A stretch of 36,706 nt of DNA from Chara braunii (Eukaryota > Streptophyta > Charophyceae > Charales > Characeae): positions 1,373,420 to 1,410,125 of the forward strand of contig BFEA01000340.1 in NCBI GenBank assembly GCA_003427395.1, written 5' to 3'. Under the pieces are notes generated by a model. That model did not search any database and had not been told where the DNA came from. It saw only the letters and a list, made by a program, of their open reading frames with translations. This document shows positions 29,913-36,706 of this stretch, piece after piece. The stretch's first letter is position 1, and the number at the start of each line of letters is the position of its first letter. The position numbers and the translations under genes are program-made.

Positions 29913-30923
29913 ATGGACACAGGAACGACGGAGATGGTGACCCCTGCGGCCACTGAGATAGGACCCGATGAGTATATGGCAGCAGTGATGTTCGAACCCG
30001 GGACCATCGGAGTGATACGTCACGTCCAACGGATTACCGAGGAAAGCGACCTCGGGCCGTGGCGACTAGGGTTCGAAGATCTTTCGGTACCTGATCCTGA
30101 ATACAAGGATGACCATATCAACGTATTGGATGCCTTGAAGGCTCTGGATCTTTGGATCCCCGTCCCTATTCCATATCTGCTAACCATTTCTGAAGCGGCT
30201 AACGAAAAGTTGATCGAACGGTTCCTCAAAAACAGGCGCCGATTCGAGGAAAGTCGAAAGGGCAAAACGCCGGTCCTACGGGACCCACCCGCCAACGAGG
30301 AACCACAGCCCTCAACCTCAGAGGTGCATGAAGCCAACCGGATAGGGATGATCCAGACCATAGCTTCAGCCTCGGAAAAACCCGAGGTATTCCTCCGGGC
30401 CTATCCTATAATCTGGAAAAGCGTAGAGTGTGATTGTGAGGTCTGGGGAAACCCCTCGGCTGCCATCCTAGACTCGGGATCATCGGCGGTCGCCATTTCT
30501 TGGAGATTAACGAAACAGTTGGGAAGGGAAGGACATGTTCAGCCCCTCCGCCCGGATGAACTGTATATATCCGCTACGGAAGATAGTATTCATTGTAAAG
30601 GGCGAATAACGAACGTGCCCATACGGGTGGGGTGGGTACATTGTTTGTGTGACGTGATCGTGCTGGATGTACAGGCGTATGATATTCTGCTAGGCATTCC
30701 GTGGCAGGCGGCGGTCGGAGCGCGAATGCACTTTGACAGCTGTAAGGTGGTGCTCACATCGGCCCACCCCAAACCCCAAACCCCAAACGATACCAATGAG
30801 GCTGGCGGTGCGCATGCGCACCCAGCCAGCGCCTCGCCTCACCTCGAAAGCCCATCAAATCAACATGATCCGACGCTTGTCACCAGGTCAAAACGAACCC
30901 TCGACGGAAACCGACGAGACTGA
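29913..30923 (+). CDS. Pre-protease domain and aspartic protease, element 2
   Basis: An open 336-residue frame in the same frame as gag, one stop downstream of it. The first ~130 residues hold the domain shared with element 1 (INVLDALKALDLWIPVPIP, LLTISEAANEKLI, NRRRF). The protease has DSG in AAILDSGSSAVAIS as its catalytic Asp, and CDVIVLDVQAYDILLGIPW as the conserved second-half strand, typical of retropepsins. The tail is low-complexity Pro/His/Ser. It would process Gag-Pol. It ends with TGA at 30921-30923, while an overlapping +1 frame continues to YPIQV and a TAG at 30952-30954. The matching stop in element 1 follows YPIR. Confidence 0.85.
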   Translation: MDTGTTEMVTPAATEIGPDEYMAAVMFEPGTIGVIRHVQRITEESDLGPWRLGFEDLSVPDPEYKDDHINVLDALKALDLWIPVPIPYLLTISEAANEKLIERFLKNRRRFEESRKGKTPVLRDPPANEEPQPSTSEVHEANRIGMIQTIASASEKPEVFLRAYPIIWKSVECDCEVWGNPSAAILDSGSSAVAISWRLTKQLGREGHVQPLRPDELYISATEDSIHCKGRITNVPIRVGWVHCLCDVIVLDVQAYDILLGIPWQAAVGARMHFDSCKVVLTSAHPKPQTPNDTNEAGGAHAHPASASPHLESPSNQHDPTLVTRSKRTLDGNRRD

Positions 30924-30954
30924 GGTACCCGACCGATATCCGATCCAAGTTTAG

Positions 30955-33033
30955 GATCGGTGGCGCCATTCTTGGCTGCGAGAACCACTGGAAATAGTTT
31001 GGGGCGGGTCCAATTGGTCGCACGCTTTCTCCTCCGTGGTGCAGGGGGAGCCCCTGCTGAGGGTGTCCCGGATAGCTGACTTTTCAGAACCCCCTGCGTC
31101 CTTATACCTCAGAACGGACCCCCTACCTGAAAGATTTACCGAGCTAAGGGGGCTGTGCGATTTATCTTTTCGACCGCCACGGCCCCTACTCACGAATGAA
31201 AAAGCCGCGATACTCTTGATAGAAGGGGTGTCATTTCAACCCCGGACCAGGGAATATCGATGGGGACCAAGGGAACTGGCGCAGGCCTTTTCGGTAGAAC
31301 CCTCGACCGAACCCGAGCTGGACGGTGACAGTGACATGGAAAGCGAGCCGATGAGTCCGGCGGACAGTCAACTCATTGTGACTGTCCTTTCGGCAAAAAC
31401 CGACAATTCCTTGTTTGGGGCCTCGCCCGATGCCAGCGCGGCGGTCCCCATGGTTACGACGACGGTCTCCCTTCCTGGGGGAACCGTGGAAGTTCAGTTA
31501 CCAACCCGTGTTTCGGATGAATGCAGACGCCTCCTCCTGGCGGTTATACGGGCCTATCCTGAGGCCGTCAGTATTCAGGACCACGACATAGGGCTAACCC
31601 CTTTGATACAACATGCGATTGATACCGGGGAACACGTCCCGATACACTGCTGACCGTACCGATATTCCCTTAAAGAAAGACAGCTGGCCTTGGAAAGGGT
31701 ACGGGAATTCGAGTGGTTGGGGTGGGTCGAACCATCGCTGGGTCCGTGGTCTTTTCCCGTGGTCCTTGTGCCAAAACGAAATGGTTCGGTCCGGGTATGT
31801 ATCGACTACCGAAAATTGAACGCCATCACTACCAAAGATGTGTATCCCTTGCCGCGAATCAATGATTTGTTAGATGCCATCGGGGCCGCTCGAGTCTTTT
31901 CCAAGTTCGATATCCGACACGGTTTTCACCACGTCGCAGTCCGACCGGAGGACCGACCCAAAACCGCTTTTGTCCTATTCGAGGGCACGTGGCAATGGGT
32001 CCAGTGTCCCATGGGAATTTGCAATGCCCCGACAACGTTTCAACGGGCTATGAATATGGCCTTCGCTGAGTTCGTTAACGAAACCCGACTAACCCAGCCC
32101 CTAATCAATTTCTGCGTGATTGTATATATGGATGATATTTTGGTCTTTTCGAAAACACACGAGTACCACGTGGAACACATCGAGTGGGTTTTGCATGCAC
32201 TGAAAGATGCTGGGTTCAAAGTGGCCTTTGAGAAAAGTGAGTTCTTCTTGTCGGAGATTTCATTCTTGGGGTATATCGTCACGGTCGACGGGCTAAAACC
32301 GGATCCGAGGAAGGTGCCAGCAGTTCAAGACGCCCCGACGTCGGTCACACTCACCCAGGTCCGGGCTTTTCTGGGGCTGGCATCCTATTACCGACGCTTC
32401 ATCAAGGGGTTCGCCGGTATAGCGAAGCCCCTCACGATCCTGCTAAAGAAAGAGGAACAGCTGATCTGGACGCCGGAATGCGAGGCGGCGTTTCAGGCGT
32501 TGACGGAGGCTCTGACATCTGCTCCTGTGTTGGCGCGTCCCGACCCGACAAGACCGTTCGCACTGTACACGGACTGGCAGCCTCAGGCGATATCGGCGGT
32601 GCTGACTCAGCACGGGAAGGACGAAAGGGAGCACGTCATTGAGTATGCGTCCAAGACGCTGAGCCAGGCGCAGGCTAATTACGAAGCATGCAAAGGTGAA
32701 TGCCTGGCGGTGGTGTGGGGGATTCAGCACTTCCGACCGTATCTGTACGGCCAGAAATTCGTGCTGGTGATGGATCATCAGCCGCTGCTGTCCCTACGCA
32801 ACAACACGGACTACACGTGGACGCTGGGCAGGTGGGCGGTGCGTTTGCAAGACTATGACTTCGACATCCACCATCGCGCCACGCGGCAGCATGGTAACGC
32901 CGATGGATTAACGCGCCTCCTGCCGCCCAACAAGTGTCCCGCCAACGAGCGACTCATTCCGTGGAGGCCAGAAGTCGCGGCTACGAAACCACACTATGGG
33001 GAGCTATACGTGCTGCGTAAGGACGACGCCTGA
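30955..33033 (+). pseudogene. Reverse transcriptase-RNase H ORF, element 2 (one internal stop)
   Basis: Read from the TAG at 30952. An N-terminal linker (GEPLLRVSRIADFSEPPASLY) is shared with element 1. RT follows, with GPWSFPVVLVPKRNGS, CIDYRKLN, SKFDIRHGFHH, CPMGICNAPTTFQRAMN and the catalytic YMDD in VIVYMDDILVFSK, then AFLGLASYYRRFIKGFA (thumb/connection), then RNase H (PFALYTDWQP catalytic Asp, YEACKGECLAVVWGIQHFR catalytic Glu, VLVMDHQPLL catalytic Asp, HGNADGLTRL). A single TGA at 31651-31653 lies where element 1 has Lys, in PIHxxPYRYS. The ORF ends with TGA 33031-33033. This is the best-preserved enzyme in the window. Confidence 0.95.
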
Positions 33034-33040
33034 GTCCGTA

Positions 33041-34802
33041 ATGGAGGTTTCATCGGAGATGGCCGACACTATCTCTCAGCCCTCATCCCACTCCCTTGCT
33101 CTCTCGTCTAGCCCCAACTCGTTTTCTGAAACGCACCTAAGTCCCTGTTTCTTCTGTACCTTACCTATGATCCCGGACCAAGAAGGGTCACATCCGGGAG
33201 GGCCCAATTTTCTTTTATGGGTACAGTGTAGTCAGTGTCATAAGGTTAAGTCTCACGGACAGTGCGTTAGGTACCGATGTGAAAAGACGTGGGTCTGTCC
33301 CAATTGTAGAACGGACCAAGTCCCTACCGAGAAGCGGTATCTGGACGCTAGAACAGCCGACGGATTTGCGCCGAGTGCCCGCCGGGCAGAGGCCTGGACG
33401 GACCTTCTGTTGCTACGAAGACTGTCAGGCGACTCGCTGTCAGAACTTACCAAAGCCGAACGGCGGAGAGTCACGGAGCGGGCGCAAGACTATCGCTGGC
33501 AGGGCCCGACATTACAAAAACGGAAGGTCGATGACGACGGAGAGTCTAGCTGGTTGACGGTTCCACACCCTCTTGCTAGGTTCGATTGGACACGAGCCAC
33601 TCATGAGGAGGATGCGGTCCATTTTGTGGTCAAGTACACGGAAAAAGCCATCGAAAAGAGCGGATGGTACTGGTCGGGAATTCAGGAAGATGTGAAATAC
33701 ATCGTTCAAAATTGCCCGGCCTGCGCGGCGGACAAGGCGCCTGTACAGATGCCTCGGACGATGGTGCCCACTCGTGTAGAGCGCCCCTTTCACAGGGTTA
33801 GCATCGATACGACGGACATCAACGTTCCGAGAGGGCCCGTCGATCAGGGAGAACTCAATGTTCTTTTAGTGGCCGTTAATCATTTTTCAAAATGGATCGA
33901 GGCGTACCCTATGACCAGCCGGAATTCGCAGGAAGTAGCCTGGTACATAAATCGATTTTTGTGCATGCATCTAGACGTAGAAGAAATACACATGGACAAT
34001 GGGTCCGAATTTCAAGGCGAAGTAGAACGTCACCTAGTCAGGGCGGACGTTAAGATTATCTACTCGCTGGGGCATTGGCCTCAAGCCAATGGCCTGGTAG
34101 AGAATGCCAACCGACTGATTAAGACGNCCCTTAGACGGAATATCACTGCGGGAGATACCTGACCCTGGCCGGTCATTGTGGATCACATTTTGGCCGTTTA
34201 TCGGGCTACCCCACACGGTAGTACTGGGGTGTGTGTCCCCCTTTCAACTGAGAACCAATAGTGTCCCTCGGGTGCAATTGTCCCCCTTAGTGGGTACGGA
34301 AGTTAGAGCAACACGGGCCCAGAATTGAGACAAGGCCCGCCACTACCTGGACTTAATGGCTAGGGCCTATCCCCTGTTACCTCGCCGTCGACAGCAGGCC
34401 ATAGATCGGACGCATCAATGACAGATCCGGGACTACGAGATCCGATACGCGTCGGCGGGACCACTGCCCCACTATAAAGTTGGGGACTTGGTACAGGTAC
34501 GGAAATCTGCGCGCTCCTCCAAGATCCACCCGCGCTACACAGGCATTTACGAGGTCACGAAATTTGGCGCACAGGGACAGCACTCCGTGAAGCTGATTCC
34601 CCGTCACAACTCCCAGGCCCGACCGCTGACACGGCACGCTGCCGCGCTCCGGCCCTTCCAGCCATCGCTAGGTCCCCTACGGACCCCTGCTCCTGCGCGA
34701 TCACCTTCTCCTTCTTCATCCTCCTCCTCTTCTCGATCTGCCTCGTCCATTGGTGCTGAGAGTTCCGGGGAGCAGGATGAACCATCGCCAGCCGGAGCAT
34801 GA
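33041..34802 (+). pseudogene. PHD finger-integrase ORF, element 2 (broken late)
   Basis: Starts at ATG 33041, seven bases after the RNase H stop and in a different frame. After a Ser-rich leader comes a complete PHD finger (33146-33307): CFFC, then CSQC, then HGQC, then WVCPNC, giving C4HC3 with the Trp two residues before the seventh ligand that is typical of PHD fingers. A basic linker is followed by the HHCC zinc domain (THEEDAVHF ... NCPAC) and the DDE core with D in VSIDTTD, D in HMDNGSEF and E in NGLVENAN (D-x34-E). Next come TGA 34160-34162 (Arg in element 1), a frameshift near 34240, and two further TGA codons. The C-terminal GPY/F-like module (YKVGDLVQVRKS, IHPRYTGIYEV) then reads on to 34802. 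No chromodomain was found. Confidence 0.88.
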
Positions 34803-35325
34803 GCCCCTCGAGCACTTCCAGACGCCGCTTGCAGATCGCTTGTTGCGGCATCGGTTTAACGAGGAGAGGCAGTTGCGGTACGACATCCAACAGGTGAACG
34901 TGCTAGCGCCCGGGGTTGCTGATCTGGCGGCATACTCGTTGGTTTGCGATTGGCTGACATATGTGGGGGTGTACGTGGATGTGACGCAGTTGCCTGGCCG
35001 GGAGACGACCCGGGTATTCATTGAGTTCCGTGCGCTCTAGGTGGCCCCCAATTTCGTGCACAGCGTCGCCACCTTCATCGGAGACTTGACGATCCTCCCG
35101 CAGGAGAATCGGGAGCTGGCGCGCAGCTTTGTGCGCGAGTACGCGGTAGAAGCGGCCAGATCAGTGGCCAGAGTGCAAGGACGGAGCGGGCACCGATTCA
35201 CAGCCCACGAAGTGCTGCTGCGTAGGGCAGAAGACGGACCGATCGCGCTGGTGCCGCAGCTCCCCGCACTTCTCCCTCCCGCTGCCCCCCTCAACCTCCA
35301 AGCTATTCCCCCTGTCCTGTACTAA
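34777..35325 (+). pseudogene. Accessory ORF A, element 2 (one internal stop)
   Basis: ATG 34777 overlaps the last 26 bp of the integrase ORF in another frame. The frame (about 182 residues) has one stop, TAG 35038-35040, and ends TAA 35323-35325, immediately followed by the ATG of ORF B. The core is LAAYSLVCDWLTYVGVYVDV, LPGRETTRVFIEF, FIGDLTILPQENRELARSF, then HRFTAHEVLLRR and a Pro/Leu-rich end. The same blocks occur in order in element 1 ORF A. There is no signal peptide, membrane helix or known active site. The position after integrase is where env-like or accessory genes of plant elements sit, but nothing here looks like an envelope protein. Confidence 0.6.
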
Positions 35326-36248
35326 ATGCCTCCTTTCTTCTCCTGCACCACCCTCACCTACCAGCTCACGGCCGGCCCTTACCCCATGCGCGAGTTCTCG
35401 GAGTACCTGGTGGAGCTAACTGACGTGGAGCCGCTGCCCTTCGCCGACGAGGACGCGTGGGAGTTGCACCGTCGCTGTACAAGTCGGTGGCGCTGGGGAT
35501 GTTCCGGTTCTTCGTGGATCACGAAGACCACGCTACCGGTGAGCACTTCGTCATTTACTACGTCATCACACGACCCAAGCCAGCGGAGAAGGAAGGGACG
35601 GTCGCGCTGTACCCATTTGCCCAGCTCCAGACGATCGATCCAGGATTTTTGGAGCTCATACATCTTGAGCTCCTCTCCATCTCGCAAGTGATCGCGAGCG
35701 AGGAGGAGGAGATCCAACCACGACTGCGGACAGCGACGGCCCCGCGGAGAACGTACAATGCGGTCGTCATCCCGGATTACATTGCGCAGCGCGCGGAGAG
35801 ATTGGACGACTTCCCGGAGGAAAGGCCGTTGCGTCCTCCCTCATCGTACTCTCGGCCAGCACCACCGAAGGCCCCCAAGAAGACGCCGAACAGGAAGAGA
35901 CGCCACCCGTCGCCAGGAGCGCAAGGCAGCAGGATCGGCGGCGGCGAGGAAGTGATTCAGCCCGCGTGCGCGGCGACACTCGTTAAGGAGACTATCGTGC
36001 CATCGCCGCCCATTCCGCGTGTGCCCGACCTCAATCTTGATGGAGCCGGGCCATCATCAACAACAGCAGCCGGAGGGGGAAGCCGAATGGGATTTCCGGA
36101 TCCCATATCCAGACCCCCCGTCCTCGCGGGACCTCTCCGTTCCCGCCAACCACCCCGGGGTGCCCCGGTCATTGACCTTAGTAGTTCATCCGAGCCGGAC
36201 GGTCCATCCGACCAAGGTGGACTTCATGGTGGAGCCCGCCACCATTAG
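35326..36248 (+). pseudogene. Accessory ORF B, element 2 (one frameshift)
   Basis: ATG 35326 follows the ORF A stop without a gap. The N-terminal frame (MPPFFSCTTLTYQLTAG, VELTDVEPLPFADEDAW) shifts near 35460 to a frame open to 36248. The folded part, MFRFFVDHEDHATGEHFVIYYV ... LELIHLELLSISQ, matches element 1 ORF B in pattern. The rest is Pro/Arg/Ser-rich and probably disordered. It contains a basic cluster (KKTPNRKRRHPSP) that looks like a nuclear localisation signal, and VIDLSSSSEPD, a textbook SUMO-interacting motif (hydrophobic V-I-D-L followed by Ser/acidic). Together these suggest a nuclear protein. No enzyme domain was recognised. The C-terminus overlaps ORF C. Confidence 0.55.
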
Positions 36249-36672
36249 GCTCGAGGCCATCGCGGGGGCGCCGCGCCCTGATCCGGCGTGGGAACCATAC
36301 CTGACGCCCCCTTTTCAAGGGTGTATTGCGGCGCGATTGGCTGGGACGCTCATCTACGAGACTGGACAGCGTCCCAATGCGGTGTACCACTTCCTGGTCT
36401 TCGCGGCGCAGAAGCGAGAGCGGCGGCCTTATACCGAGACGCATGTGGTAATGACGGGTCGAGGGCCCCGATCGGTGCGCAAGCAGGTGGTGCGAGTGGT
36501 GGCGGATCTGGTGCCATGTGTCCTCTCCCATGTGCCGGGGGCTTTTCTTTACCACTCCTTCGTCCAGCATCATCTCCTTGAGGAAGATGCGCCGACGACT
36601 CCTGCCGCAATGGCCGCCTTTTTTCCACCGATTCCGCCCCCTCTCAATCCCGACATAGATCACTTCATCTGA
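36226..36672 (+). CDS. Accessory ORF C, element 2
   Basis: The frame is open from before 36019. ATG 36226 (MVEPATIRLE) is preferred because it overlaps the ORF B stop by 23 bp, like the 26-bp integrase/ORF A overlap; ATG 36040 is the alternative. From 36226 the protein has 148 residues, with PAWEPYLTPPFQG, a mixed strand-helix region (LAGTLIYETGQRPNAVYHFLVFA), VRKQVVRVVADLVPCVL and a Pro-rich C-terminus (FFPPIPPPLNPDIDHFI). It ends TGA 36670-36672. A weak positional counterpart exists in element 1 (9893-9593). No family was recognised and no membrane helix or signal peptide is evident. Confidence 0.5.
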   Translation: MVEPATIRLEAIAGAPRPDPAWEPYLTPPFQGCIAARLAGTLIYETGQRPNAVYHFLVFAAQKRERRPYTETHVVMTGRGPRSVRKQVVRVVADLVPCVLSHVPGAFLYHSFVQHHLLEEDAPTTPAAMAAFFPPIPPPLNPDIDHFI

Positions 36673-36706
36673 TCACCTTCGTCTACCTCTCCCCCGTCCT
36701 CTCCTT

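Larger units (their letters stand above)
26325..36706 (+). mobile_element. Element 2: Ty3/gypsy LTR retrotransposon, 3' LTR outside window
   Basis: In order it has a 5' LTR (26325-28662), an initiator tRNA-Met primer-binding site, gag, protease, RT/RNase H, a PHD-integrase ORF and accessory ORFs A, B and C, all on the plus strand. The internal organisation is the same as element 1. It is better preserved: RT/RNase H has a single stop and the protease ORF is open, though gag, integrase and the accessory ORFs are each broken by stops or shifts. It looks inserted into loose LTR 2. The window ends about 35 bp after ORF C, before any 3' LTR. Confidence 0.92.

Noticed and set aside
34488-34802. Chromodomain at the integrase C-terminus
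   Set aside because: After the GPY/F-like module the sequence turns into a Pro/Ser-rich tail without the aromatic pattern of a chromodomain.
34777-36672. env-like gene in element 2
   Set aside because: No signal peptide, transmembrane helix, Cys-rich ectodomain or furin-like site is visible in ORF A, B or C.
1-36706. CRISPR arrays, rRNA genes or bacterial operons
   Set aside because: No regular repeat-spacer structure or rRNA sequence was seen. The gene content is that of a eukaryotic repeat region.

Overview
The window is eukaryotic repeat DNA with no convincing intact host gene. It is filled by Ty3/gypsy-type LTR retrotransposons, loose LTRs, microsatellites and degenerate tandem repeats. 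Two gag-pol elements use a primer-binding site that begins TGGTATCAG, the complement of the initiator tRNA-Met 3' end used by many plant elements. That points to a green-plant-lineage genome. The giant, decayed elements and the zinc-knuckle/coiled-coil pseudogene at the left end suggest a charophyte-like, repeat-rich genome such as Chara, but this is inference and not proven here.

Layout. 1-1165: a (GA)n tract and a broken minus-strand zinc-knuckle/coiled-coil gene. 1166-6674: mostly unassigned sequence with an orphan LTR promoter fragment near 4.24-4.56 kb, a degenerate ~180-bp repeat and a microsatellite cluster. 6675-20647: a complete but decayed minus-strand element (element 1) with two ~2.8-kb LTRs. 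20648-21686: a satellite-like block. 21687-26324: two related LTRs abutting head-to-tail, same orientation as element 1. 26325-36706: a plus-strand element (element 2) whose 5' LTR begins exactly where the second loose LTR stops, so it looks nested in it. Its 3' LTR lies beyond the window.

Both elements share one unusual gene order: LTR (carrying its own ORF) - PBS - gag with a zinc knuckle - pre-protease domain and protease - stop - RT and RNase H - stop - PHD finger plus integrase - at least three small accessory ORFs (here A, B, C) - LTR. Parts I could not match to a standard Ty3/gypsy design are (1) a protein-coding frame near the 3' end of the LTR, conserved in all five LTRs across three subfamilies, (2) the post-integrase ORFs A-B-C, present in both elements although their sequences have diverged far more than RT, (3) a PHD finger between RNase H and integrase, and (4) repeated stop/start junctions separating the ORFs. 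No chromodomain was seen, so the PHD finger may be what targets chromatin.

Both elements are dead copies: they carry frameshifts and in-frame stops, many of which look like single C-to-T or G-to-A changes. A ~700-bp tract that is identical between otherwise ~5% diverged LTRs suggests gene conversion.
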